Translations under genes and position numbers: made by a program
Part shown: positions 1 to 5,698 of the stretch, one piece after another
Layout: each line of letters starts with the position of its first letter
Numbering within the stretch: the stretch's first letter is position 1
The notes under the pieces: generated by a model
Databases searched by the model: none
What the model saw: only the letters and a program-made list of their open reading frames with translations
Told to the model about the DNA's origin: nothing
Assembly: GCA_030672465.1 (NCBI GenBank)
Contig: DAOVGJ010000210.1
Span: 1-5,698 of the forward strand
Source: Pseudomonadota bacterium
GTDB taxonomy: Bacteria > Desulfobacterota > BSN033 > WVXP01 > G020346125
Length of the DNA stretch: 5,698 nucleotides
Reading direction: 5' to 3'

Positions 1-186
1 CCCCACCAAATCCACGTCCACGTCCAGATTCACCTTCTCGATGGTCTCATTTACGATGGTAATATCCCAATCCTTGGGAAAGAGTGAGGCCAATACCGTG
101 AGACCGAGCATGGGAAAGGGGCGCCACGTATCCGTGGACACCCGCTTTCCCTTTTCCCGTGGGAAAATAAGCAGGGCCCTCTTCAC
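1..186 (-). CDS. Probable third B12-binding radical SAM protein, N-terminus only (cut by window edge)
   Basis: An open frame of 62 codons starts with GTG at 186 and runs off the left edge. It begins MKRALLIFPREKGKR and continues with WRPFPMLGLTVLASLFP (residues 21-37), DWDITIVNE (39-47) and VDVDLVG (56-62). This hydrophobic strand, the FP.LGL.VLASL helix, WDI.IVNE and the D-x-D-LVG order match the start of the Rossmann-like B12-binding domain of radical SAM proteins, where the next residues usually give a strand ending in GIT or GIS. A strong AAGGAG site lies 5 nt before the GTG, which fixes the start. The radical SAM cysteines are outside the window, so the catalytic domain is predicted, not seen. 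It follows the second radical SAM gene after 80 bp on the same strand and is probably in the same operon. Confidence 0.75.
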   Translation of the reverse strand, partial: MKRALLIFPREKGKRVSTDTWRPFPMLGLTVLASLFPKDWDITIVNETIEKVNLDVDVDLVG

Positions 187-191
187 ATCAG

Positions 192-197
192 CTCCTT
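192..197 (-). promoter_or_regulatory. Shine-Dalgarno AAGGAG for the left-edge gene
   Basis: AAGGAG, spacer CTGAT (5 nt), then GTG at 186-184 on the minus strand. An ATG two bases earlier is followed at once by TGA and cannot be used, so GTG is the start. Confidence 0.7.
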
Positions 198-234
198 ACG
201 TACTTCAATCAAAGTGTGCATTGTCTAACCGCAA

Positions 235-258
235 GACTGCAGCACTGCAACACTGCAG
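235..258. repeat. Three tandem copies of an 8-mer, CACTGCAG-like, able to form a hairpin
   Basis: On the + strand the units are GACTGCAG, CACTGCAA and CACTGCAG, directly in tandem. The outer CTGCAG palindromes (237-242 and 253-258) can pair. On the minus strand CTGCAGTG and TGCTGCAG give a stem of 6 Watson-Crick plus 2 wobble pairs around a 6-nt loop. It lies in the 80-bp gap after the second radical SAM gene. There is no T-run after it on the transcribed strand, so it is not a standard terminator; it could be an mRNA processing or stability element, or a chance microsatellite. Confidence 0.6.
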
Positions 259-266
259 AACCTACA

Positions 267-1739
267 TTAAGTCATCCCGAAGGAGCGCGGAAATTCATCA
301 TAATCCTGGAAGTTGGGCTGCCCCCACTGTCTCCCCGTGGCATTCTCCCACACGTACCTCATGATGAGCCGATAGGCCATCCGCTGGTAGGGATTTCTGC
401 TCAACAAGGCCCCCAGGAATATGCGGGGCTGTGTATAGTACTTTTTCAGGTAGGCCTTTTGGAGGGATTCCACCTCCTCCGCTGAAAGGTAACGAGTATC
501 CATAATGGGATGCATGAAATCATACTTACCGAACTCTGTCTCCACGATCCTCCCCGCCTTCAAAGCCTCTTCATAGTAAGGGGTTCCCGGCAGCGGGGTT
601 GTCATGGTCAAGATGAGAAAATCGCTCTGCTTTTTCAAGAATTGGAAGACCTCCCGTAATGTCTCCTCGCTATCGAGCCAATCCCCGAACATCACGTTGG
701 CCATAACCATAATCCCGTTTTCCCTCAGGATATTGATGGCCTCTTGGGCCATATCCCGGTCTTGCCTCTTCTCGTATCGATCCAGCACCGCCGAGTTCAC
801 GCTCTCGACCCCTAACATCACCTCGTATAACCCCAGCCGCTTGAACTCGGGCATGAGATCCTCATCCCTGATGATATCCCTCACCCGCGACTGAAACCAG
901 AAGTGAACCATTAGGCCCGATTTCCCCAGTTCCTCCAAAAATTCCTCGACCCTTTTGCGACTCCAATTGAAGCTATTTTCATTGAAGACGAACAGCGTCT
1001 TTCCATACCGCTTGTTGAGATGAGCCATCTCCTCAACAACCCTCTTCGCGCTCCTCGCCCGCCAATACCCCTGCCAGAAGGCCGTTTCGGAACAGTATGC
1101 ACAACAATCACCACAACCACGGCTGGTCGAAAGCCCAAAGGCTCTCCTTCCCATCCCATGCCAATAGTAGGCATCGCTCTGCATGTCGATAAGATGGTAT
1201 GCGGGCAGGGGAAGGTCGTCCAAATCCTGGATGAGCGGCCTGATCGGGTTCGCCACCACCTCCCCGTCCTCCGAGAAGGCCAGGCCCCTGATCCCTTTCA
1301 CCCCTTCCCAATTACCCTCGGCGACCAGGGAGGCGAATTCAGCCATTGACCCCTCGCCCTCCCCCATGAGGATGTAGTCGAGTCCCGGAACCTCTTGGAG
1401 GATGGATGTGGCCAACAGGGTGAAATGGCTCCCGCCGGCCACGATCACGGATCGCGGAGAGAGCCGTTTGGCCAGGACAATGGTCTGAAAAGCCTCGGGC
1501 GAAAGACAGGTCGCACCCCCAGTGACCCCGATGATATCGGGCTCGGCCTCCGAAATCCTCCGTGCCAAATCGGACCAGGGCCTCTTAAAGGTCGTGCAGT
1601 CGAGGATTTCGCAAGGGAATCCCGCCTCTTCGAGGTATGCCCCCAGGTTTAAAAGGCCGTAGGAGGGGGTCCACATCCTCAGCCCGGGAAAGAGCCGATG
1701 AGGGGGGTCGACCAGAAATATCTTCGGCTTGACCTTTAT
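267..1739 (-). CDS. B12-binding-domain radical SAM protein, second copy, with non-standard start
   Basis: This is a second cobalamin-binding radical SAM enzyme: 490 residues from ATA at 1739, or 469 from the only ATG at 1676. The 21 upstream residues include KIFLVDPPHRLFPGLR, the first strand and loop of the B12-binding domain, so the ATG form would be truncated. In 469-residue numbering: IVAGGSHF (78-85) and LMGEGEG (103-109) in the B12 domain, linker DLDDLPLPAYHLIDM (151-165), 4Fe-4S cysteines C188, C192 and C195 (TSRGCGDCCAYC), GVES (289-292), FGDW (330-333) and PLPGT (361-365). It is clearly related in layout to the radical SAM gene at the right end but divergent: the barrel strand reads FVFNENSF where the other has FVDDNF, and there is an extra Cys (C191) beside the cluster motif. 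The DxHxxG B12 motif is absent. A basic, aromatic-rich C-terminal tail follows the barrel. The substrate is unknown; a lipid or acyl chain is inferred from context. Confidence 0.9.
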   Translation of the reverse strand: MKVKPKIFLVDPPHRLFPGLRMWTPSYGLLNLGAYLEEAGFPCEILDCTTFKRPWSDLARRISEAEPDIIGVTGGATCLSPEAFQTIVLAKRLSPRSVIVAGGSHFTLLATSILQEVPGLDYILMGEGEGSMAEFASLVAEGNWEGVKGIRGLAFSEDGEVVANPIRPLIQDLDDLPLPAYHLIDMQSDAYYWHGMGRRAFGLSTSRGCGDCCAYCSETAFWQGYWRARSAKRVVEEMAHLNKRYGKTLFVFNENSFNWSRKRVEEFLEELGKSGLMVHFWFQSRVRDIIRDEDLMPEFKRLGLYEVMLGVESVNSAVLDRYEKRQDRDMAQEAINILRENGIMVMANVMFGDWLDSEETLREVFQFLKKQSDFLILTMTTPLPGTPYYEEALKAGRIVETEFGKYDFMHPIMDTRYLSAEEVESLQKAYLKKYYTQPRIFLGALLSRNPYQRMAYRLIMRYVWENATGRQWGQPNFQDYDEFPRSFGMT

Positions 1740-2164
1740 CGCTCAACCTCCAGGTATTCCATCATCCTGCCGATCCTCTCCTGGATCGCCTCGGGAATGC
1801 GATACAAGAGGGTGCCCTTGGAATCGGTCAGCACGTGGATGGTCCGCCCGGTCGCCAGGACCTTTTTTGTCTTTGCGTGAAGCACGGCATAGGTAAAGAT
1901 AAGGTTGGCCAGTTCCGATGGTTGCATCCCCGTCCGGATGACGACTTCATCGTTTGGCCTGGCGGGTTCCTTGAATTGGCAATGGAGCTCAACCACGGGG
2001 ACAAGGAAGCCTGCCTCCATGAGCTTGAGGGGATCCAATTCGAATCGCCGGGCGAGCTCATTGCGGCTCACCTCGAACCAATTGAGGTAGTGGCCGTGCC
2101 AGACCACTTGATAGAGGTCGACCTCGGTAAAACGAACCTTAACTCGCGTCTCGTGAAACTTCAT
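1736..2164 (-). CDS. 4HBT-fold (YbgC/FadM-like) acyl thioesterase
   Basis: This 142-residue protein is the usual length for the 4-hydroxybenzoyl-CoA thioesterase (hot-dog fold) family. The N-terminal signature VRFTEVDLYQVVWHGHYLNWFE-like region (residues 10-31) contains Asp16, the catalytic acid of the YbgC/4HBT group, followed by VVWH (20-23) and the central helix WFEVSRNELARRF (29-41). Family members usually have Gly where Gln19 sits here. It would hydrolyse acyl-CoA or acyl-ACP thioesters in the cytoplasm, releasing or editing chains made on the neighbouring ACP (inference from context; 4HBT thioesterases occur in aryl-polyene clusters). The ATG lies inside the last codons of the AT gene (26-nt overlap), with GAGG four bases before it, so translation is probably coupled. 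Its TAA stop shares bases with the proposed ATA start of the next gene. Confidence 0.88.
   Translation of the reverse strand: MKFHETRVKVRFTEVDLYQVVWHGHYLNWFEVSRNELARRFELDPLKLMEAGFLVPVVELHCQFKEPARPNDEVVIRTGMQPSELANLIFTYAVLHAKTKKVLATGRTIHVLTDSKGTLLYRIPEAIQERIGRMMEYLEVER
1747..1751 (-). promoter_or_regulatory. Shine-Dalgarno GGAGG for the second radical SAM gene
   Basis: On the minus strand GGAGG is followed by the 7-nt spacer TTGAGCG and then ATA at 1739-1737. Spacing is ideal for the ATA and far too long (about 70 nt) for the ATG at 1676. It sits inside the last codons of the thioesterase gene. It is the main evidence for the unusual start. Confidence 0.65.
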
Positions 2165-3095
2165 CGGGCCTCAACTTCCCCATGGAGCTGGGATCCCCCG
2201 TTGCCGTGGTTTTAATTCCCCTATCTATCCAACGGATCAATTTACAAAGGGTGTCATCATTTCCGACCTCGATAAACCACGTCACCCCGCGACGAACGAG
2301 CTCCCTGACACATCCTTCCCAGTACACCGGCCTGCATATCTCCCCGGCCAAGAAGGGTTTGATGTCCTCCTTTTTGAGGAATGAAAGGGTCATATGGTTG
2401 AATACCGGGACCCTAAGTTCCCTAACCGTAATGCGATCCACCAGCCCCAGGATTTCGGCCCGAACGGGTTCCATGAGGTCACAATGGAGAGGGGCCGAAA
2501 ATGTCAGCCGGTGGGCAGCAACGGCCCCCATATCGAGGCATAGGGGAATGACCCTGTCGATCCCCTCCCGCAATCCGGAAAGGACGAAATTCCTCGAGCC
2601 GTTGTAATTGGCGATGGAGATCCGATACCCATCCAGCCGATCCCGAATCCCCTCGATTTGATCCATCCCCAGGCCCAGCACGAGGCACATGGATCCCCCT
2701 ATTTCCCTTGCCCATTTTTCTATGACGAGCCCGATATCCCTGGTAAGGAGGAGCCCTTCCCGAAAATCGATGCTTTCCGAGGCGGCTAAGGCCGCATAGA
2801 TTCCCATACTGTGTTCAGCGATAACATGGGGAAATATCCCCTCCCGTTGCAACCAATAGTAGTGGATAAGGCTGATCACGTAACTGGTGAGCTGGAGTTT
2901 GACGTTGTAATACGGCTCCCAATCACCCTCCTGAAACGAGAAATTGAGGACATCAAACCCGCTGAACCGCAGGGTTTCCTCGCAAATCTCACGGGCTAAC
3001 CCATCCCCGTGAAGGGGATGATGTACGGGCAGGTGAGGACGCTCCTGGAGCTGTCCGGGAAAGCAGAAACAGATTTTCTCCCTCTCTCGCCTCAT
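2139..3095 (-). CDS. Discrete FabD-like acyltransferase (malonyl-CoA:ACP transacylase fold), divergent
   Basis: This 318-residue protein has the FabD/AT fold. It shows FPGQ (12-15), the nucleophile elbow AEHSMGIYAAL (93-103) with Ser96, Arg119 at the position that binds the malonyl carboxylate in FabD, and the catalytic His204 in SAPLHCDLM (200-208). RPVYW (255-259) and FIEVGNDDTL (274-283) match the C-terminal family landmarks. Ser, His and Arg are all kept, so an active malonyl- or related carboxyacyl-specific transferase is likely. Oddities: the elbow reads EHSMG rather than GHSLG, Glu252 stands where FabD has a conserved Gln, and the stretch after FPGQ lacks the usual GSQ...GMG. It is therefore unlikely to be the cell's housekeeping FabD, and probably serves the ACP encoded just before it (inference). 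It starts 15 nt after the ACP stop with a weak ribosome site, and its last 26 nt overlap the thioesterase gene. An acyl hydrolase role for editing stalled ACP is a less likely alternative. Confidence 0.85.
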   Translation of the reverse strand: MRREREKICFCFPGQLQERPHLPVHHPLHGDGLAREICEETLRFSGFDVLNFSFQEGDWEPYYNVKLQLTSYVISLIHYYWLQREGIFPHVIAEHSMGIYAALAASESIDFREGLLLTRDIGLVIEKWAREIGGSMCLVLGLGMDQIEGIRDRLDGYRISIANYNGSRNFVLSGLREGIDRVIPLCLDMGAVAAHRLTFSAPLHCDLMEPVRAEILGLVDRITVRELRVPVFNHMTLSFLKKEDIKPFLAGEICRPVYWEGCVRELVRRGVTWFIEVGNDDTLCKLIRWIDRGIKTTATGDPSSMGKLRPDEVSRDAS

Positions 3096-3110
3096 CCGTT
3101 TACCCGTTTC

Positions 3111-3410
3111 TCAGCCCGTACCACGGTTGTCGACGACGTACTGGGCAATGGTTCTCACGGATTGAAAGACCTTCTGCCCCACTTCCGCATCGGGGATGAT
3201 TACCCCATAATCTTTTTCCAGCCCCAGGACCAGCTCCAAAGCATCAATGGAATCCAGGCCCAACCCCTCGCCGAAAAGGGGATCGTCGGTTCCGATATCT
3301 TCGGTCGTAACCTCCTCCAGCTTGAGCCGCTCGATGATGAGCTTCTTGAGTTGAAGGATGAGCTCTTCGGTTACCTCAGCCATCTTATCATCCCACCCAT
3401 TTTCGGTCAT
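3111..3410 (-). CDS. Acyl carrier protein, free-standing
   Basis: This is a small acidic acyl carrier protein, 99 residues from this start. The phosphopantetheine attachment serine is in GLGLDSIDALEL (Ser54 in this numbering), preceded by DDPLFGEG, with the usual helix I before it (LILQLKKLIIERLKL) and helix III after (FQSVRTIAQYVV). It would carry the acyl chain as a thioester after modification by a phosphopantetheinyl transferase. The sequence FGEGLGLDSIDALEL resembles ACPs of specialised type II systems such as aryl-polyene clusters more than the primary FabC-type ACP (recollection of the family, not a search). Start choice: ATG at 3410 overlaps the upstream stop as ATGA, a common coupled junction. 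ATG at 3383 gives a 90-residue protein starting MAEVTEEL, closer to the usual ACP length and with a G-rich stretch about 8 nt before it, so it is a real alternative. Its neighbours, an acyltransferase, an AT and a thioesterase, are all enzymes that act on ACP- or CoA-bound acyl groups. Confidence 0.93.
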   Translation of the reverse strand: MTENGWDDKMAEVTEELILQLKKLIIERLKLEEVTTEDIGTDDPLFGEGLGLDSIDALELVLGLEKDYGVIIPDAEVGQKVFQSVRTIAQYVVDNRGTG

Positions 3411-4315
3411 TCCCAATAGGAATAAAAATTATACCATTGATCCGGATATCGACCAATGTAATCCTCGAATACCCGAGCGATCTTCTCCATCCCCTCCCGA
3501 AGAACCCGATCCCGTTCCCCTCTTCGGCTTCCATCGAAGTAGATGGGCTTTTCAATAATCCCCCGATATTTCCGATCCTTCTCCAGCACCACGAAGACGG
3601 GAAGAACCGGCGCCCCGGTCATCATGGCCAAGATACCCACGCCCTTGGGAAACCGGGTTTTTCGACCGAAGAAATGCACATCGATGGTATTAGGGGAATT
3701 CTCCCGATCACCCAGCATGGCGACGATCTCGTTATTCCGCAAGGCCTTGACCAACTCAATGGTCGAAAAGGGATCTTCCACTCCTCCCCTGATATAGAGT
3801 TCCCTGATCCCCTTCGAATGCCTGAATCTCCCCCTGAAGGCCTTCGTCCTGGCATCGGGTTCATCCAAGCTGAGGACATTGAGAGTCCCCCCTCTGAAGG
3901 CCAGTAACAGGCCCCCCATCTCCCAATTGCCCAAGTGAGGGGTAATACAGATGGCCCCTCTTCCCCTCTTGAGGGCCTGGGCCATGTACTCCTCCCCTAC
4001 CTCTCCCTCTATGACCGTATCCTTGTTGGAGGAAGTGATTCGATGTATCACCATGTAATCCAGCAGATATTGTCCGTAGTTTCGAAAGGTCCTGCGGGCC
4101 AACCTGGAGATCTCATGAGGGCTGAATCGCCCTCGGCCGATCACCTCCAAGTTCCGTTCTACCGCCCGTCGGGTTCGCCTCATCAGGAGATAGAAGAGGT
4201 CGCCCACCGGAATGGCGACGGACTTCTGGACAGAGCGGGGGATGAGGATCGAACCGAAAAGGAATCCCAAGAGGTAGACGTATCTGCTTGAGACGCGGAC
4301 ATCTTGTTCCCGCAT
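3407..4315 (-). CDS. LpxL/HtrB-family lysophospholipid/lipid A acyltransferase
   Basis: This 302-residue protein belongs to the LpxL/HtrB (bacterial lipid A biosynthesis) acyltransferase family, whose usual length is about 300. Members transfer an acyl chain from acyl-ACP to a glycolipid or lysolipid at the inner face of the cytoplasmic membrane. Visible landmarks are a hydrophobic N-terminal stretch (about 12-25) that could anchor it in the membrane, the catalytic motif HLGNWE with H127 and E132 (HxxxxE), GDRE (202-205), FFG and PKGVGILA (215-230), APVLPVFV (235-242) and the C-terminal signature YPDQWYNFYSYW (290-301). The ATG is 4 nt after the upstream stop, with only a weak ribosome site, so reinitiation from the upstream gene is likely. 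Its stop overlaps the ACP start as ATGA. The adjacent ACP suggests it takes its acyl donor from that dedicated ACP rather than serving housekeeping lipid A synthesis (inference). Aryl-polyene clusters carry a comparable enzyme. No lpx genes are nearby. Confidence 0.9.
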   Translation of the reverse strand: MREQDVRVSSRYVYLLGFLFGSILIPRSVQKSVAIPVGDLFYLLMRRTRRAVERNLEVIGRGRFSPHEISRLARRTFRNYGQYLLDYMVIHRITSSNKDTVIEGEVGEEYMAQALKRGRGAICITPHLGNWEMGGLLLAFRGGTLNVLSLDEPDARTKAFRGRFRHSKGIRELYIRGGVEDPFSTIELVKALRNNEIVAMLGDRENSPNTIDVHFFGRKTRFPKGVGILAMMTGAPVLPVFVVLEKDRKYRGIIEKPIYFDGSRRGERDRVLREGMEKIARVFEDYIGRYPDQWYNFYSYWE

Positions 4316-4319
4316 GAAA

Positions 4320-5687
4320 TTACCCGATAAAGTAGTCCTTGATGAAACGAATGAGGGTTCCCACCCCCAACCTGTGGCGTTTGATCAGATGGAGCACATC
4401 GGTCCTTCCCTTTCGCGATCTCGAATAGTAGAGGAGGTTAGCCTTCAGGAGTAGCCATTGGAGATGGATGAAGGAGATGTGATCGTGTTTGAACACCAGA
4501 TGCTGGGCATCGAAGAAGGTCCACGGTCTGCGGAAAATGCGATCCTTCACCCTTTCATAGAGGGCGGTACCCGGGTACGGGGTGAGGATGGAGAATTGTG
4601 CCACATTGGTATCGAGCCGCTTGGCCCAACGGATGGTTTCGTTAACGGCCTTCACCGTTTCGCTGAGTCCCCCCAAGATGTAGCTGGCGAAGATCTCGAA
4701 TCCATTCCGCTTCAAAACCTCTACCGCTCGCTCGGCCATCCCGATATCAGACCCCTTCCCGAACTCCTCAAGGCTTTGTCTATGGGCGCTCTCCAGGCCA
4801 ATGTAGATGGTCTTGGCTCCTGCCCTGCGCATCTTCTTGAGCATCGGCTCGTTCCTGACGATAGTATCCACCCGGGAGAAATTCCACCACCAGATCTCAA
4901 GCTTCCCCTGAATGATCCCCTCCGATAGCTCCATAACCCTTTGGGGGGAGAGGGTGAAATTATCATCGACAAAGGCGATGGCATTGAATTGGTATCGGCG
5001 ATACAGATCCTCGATCTCCTGGAGTATCGAAGGGACGCTGCGGCTCCTCCACTCCCGACCGAAGAAGGTGGAGGACGAACAGAACGAGCAATTACTGGGA
5101 CATCCACGGCTGGTGATCACGGGCGTAATATCCCGATCCCCGAACTTGGTCTGTCGGTAATTGTTCATATCCACCAGATGCCTTGCCGGCAAGGGGAGCT
5201 GGTCGAGGTCTGCGATGAACTCCCTTCGAGGGGTCCTCGTGATTTGGCCATTCTGGGCGAAGCTGATCCCCTTTACGCCGGAGAATTGTCCCCTCTCCTT
5301 TTGCAATTCCACGAGGAGTTCATGGAGGGTGATTTCCCCCTCTCCATGAACCACGAAATCGACCTGGCCGGTCGCCAACACCTCCTCATCCACAAAACAG
5401 GGATGTGGTCCTCCCATGATTACGATACACCCCTCCCTCTTAGCTGCTCTCGCGATCCTGAGGGCGCTATAGTAGCGGGCTGTATCGGTGCCAATGCCCA
5501 CCACATCGTAATCCCGGAACCGGATATCCCCCTTCGAACCTTTATCAACACACAGGTCCTTCACCTCTGGTTGATAGCCTTCCCTCTCCAGATAGGCACC
5601 CAGGTACAGGAGTCCAAGCGGGGGGAAATACACGCCCACGGCCTTTAAAATGCCCGCATTTGGTGGATTGAGCAATAAAATCCTCAT
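4320..5687 (-). CDS. B12-binding-domain radical SAM protein (class B-like), first gene in window
   Basis: This 455-residue protein has the two-domain layout of cobalamin-binding radical SAM enzymes. The N-terminal Rossmann-like domain (about residues 1-170) opens with MRILLLNPPN and contains VIMGGPHP (89-96) and VVHGEGE (112-118). The linker DLDQLPLPARHLVDM (160-174) is typical of the family. The radical SAM barrel follows, with the 4Fe-4S cysteines C196, C200 and C203 (TSRGCPSNCSFC), then FVDDNF (239-244), GLES (297-300), GGLSET (339-344) and TPYPGT (369-374). The classic DxHxxG cobalamin-ligand motif is absent: the equivalent stretch near residues 44-50 has Cys in the His place, so B12, if bound, is probably not His-ligated. 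The ATG gives the normal family N-terminus; only 11 bases are visible upstream and no strong ribosome site is seen. The stop lies 4 nt before the next start. The substrate cannot be read from sequence. The operon suggests a lipid or acyl-chain modification such as methylation or C-C bond formation (inference). Confidence 0.93.
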   Translation of the reverse strand: MRILLLNPPNAGILKAVGVYFPPLGLLYLGAYLEREGYQPEVKDLCVDKGSKGDIRFRDYDVVGIGTDTARYYSALRIARAAKREGCIVIMGGPHPCFVDEEVLATGQVDFVVHGEGEITLHELLVELQKERGQFSGVKGISFAQNGQITRTPRREFIADLDQLPLPARHLVDMNNYRQTKFGDRDITPVITSRGCPSNCSFCSSSTFFGREWRSRSVPSILQEIEDLYRRYQFNAIAFVDDNFTLSPQRVMELSEGIIQGKLEIWWWNFSRVDTIVRNEPMLKKMRRAGAKTIYIGLESAHRQSLEEFGKGSDIGMAERAVEVLKRNGFEIFASYILGGLSETVKAVNETIRWAKRLDTNVAQFSILTPYPGTALYERVKDRIFRRPWTFFDAQHLVFKHDHISFIHLQWLLLKANLLYYSRSRKGRTDVLHLIKRHRLGVGTLIRFIKDYFIG

Positions 5688-5698
5688 GAGAAACTTCG

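Noticed and set aside
235..258. Rho-independent terminator after the second radical SAM gene
   Set aside because: The possible stem is short with wobble pairs and no T-run follows on the minus strand; the next gene follows closely in the same direction.
41..364. 107-codon + strand open frame across the left intergenic gap
   Set aside because: It runs antisense over the left-edge radical SAM N-terminus, which has a good ribosome site and family motifs, and over the end of the second radical SAM gene.
1719..1721. ATA at 1721 or CTG at 1715 as start of the second radical SAM gene
   Set aside because: Neither has a ribosome site at proper spacing; GGAGG is placed for the ATA at 1739.
3000..3060. 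Compensated frameshift near the N-terminus of the AT gene, explaining the missing GMG motif
   Set aside because: The frame is open and continuous and FPGQ and later motifs are in the same frame; divergence explains it without requiring two indels.
3411..3416. TTG start for the ACP giving a 101-residue form
   Set aside because: It adds only two residues and uses a weaker start codon than the ATGA-coupled ATG at 3410.
3437..3907. 156-codon + strand open frame opposite the LpxL-like gene
   Set aside because: Proline- and serine-rich product with no domain-like pattern, wholly inside a well-supported gene on the other strand.
4941..5648. Long open frame on the + strand (235 codons) opposite the first radical SAM gene
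   Set aside because: It is antisense to a clear radical SAM gene, shows no recognisable motif, and has no neighbours on its strand; it is a codon-bias shadow.

Overview
The window holds seven genes, all on the minus strand, so transcription runs from right to left. Six are complete apart from one start-codon problem, and one is cut by the left edge. In order of transcription they are: a B12-binding radical SAM protein (5687-4320), an LpxL/HtrB-type lysophospholipid/lipid A acyltransferase (4315-3407), a free-standing acyl carrier protein (3410-3111), a discrete FabD-like acyltransferase (3095-2139), a 4HBT-fold acyl thioesterase (2164-1736), a second B12-binding radical SAM protein (about 1739-267), and the N-terminus of a probable third one (186-1, cut off). 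Gaps are 4 and 15 nt, or the genes overlap by 3-26 nt. The one real intergenic space is 80 bp (187-266). This is the layout of one polycistronic operon. Its promoter lies beyond the right edge and its end beyond the left edge.

Working together (inference): the ACP would carry a growing acyl chain. The FabD-like protein would load or transfer an acyl (probably malonyl) unit onto it, and the thioesterase would edit or release the chain. The LpxL-like enzyme would move the finished chain from ACP onto a membrane glycolipid or phospholipid acceptor. Two or three B12-binding radical SAM enzymes would modify the chain or its acceptor by radical chemistry such as methylation at unactivated carbons, C-C bond formation or ring formation. 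No ketosynthase, ketoreductase or dehydratase is visible, so those would have to lie outside the window or come from primary fatty-acid synthesis. The set of LpxL-like acyltransferase, ACP and 4HBT thioesterase resembles aryl-polyene-type and other type II lipid clusters. Adding tandem B12 radical SAM enzymes recalls ladderane-type lipid clusters. I cannot assign it to a known product, and it may be an undescribed lipid or polyketide-like pathway.

The most unusual local detail is the start of the second radical SAM gene. The only ATG (1676) would remove the first strand of its B12-binding domain. The missing residues are encoded upstream in frame, with no ATG, GTG or TTG. A perfect GGAGG lies 7 nt before an ATA codon that overlaps the thioesterase stop as ATAA. 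Either ATA is the start, or an ATGA junction has mutated or been misread.

Organism: moderately high GC by eye (mid-50s percent), frequent clear Shine-Dalgarno sites, many B12 radical SAM enzymes and an LpxL-like enzyme suggest an anaerobic, Gram-negative-type bacterium, for example Desulfobacterota or a related uncultured lineage. This is a weak inference; there is no taxonomic marker here.
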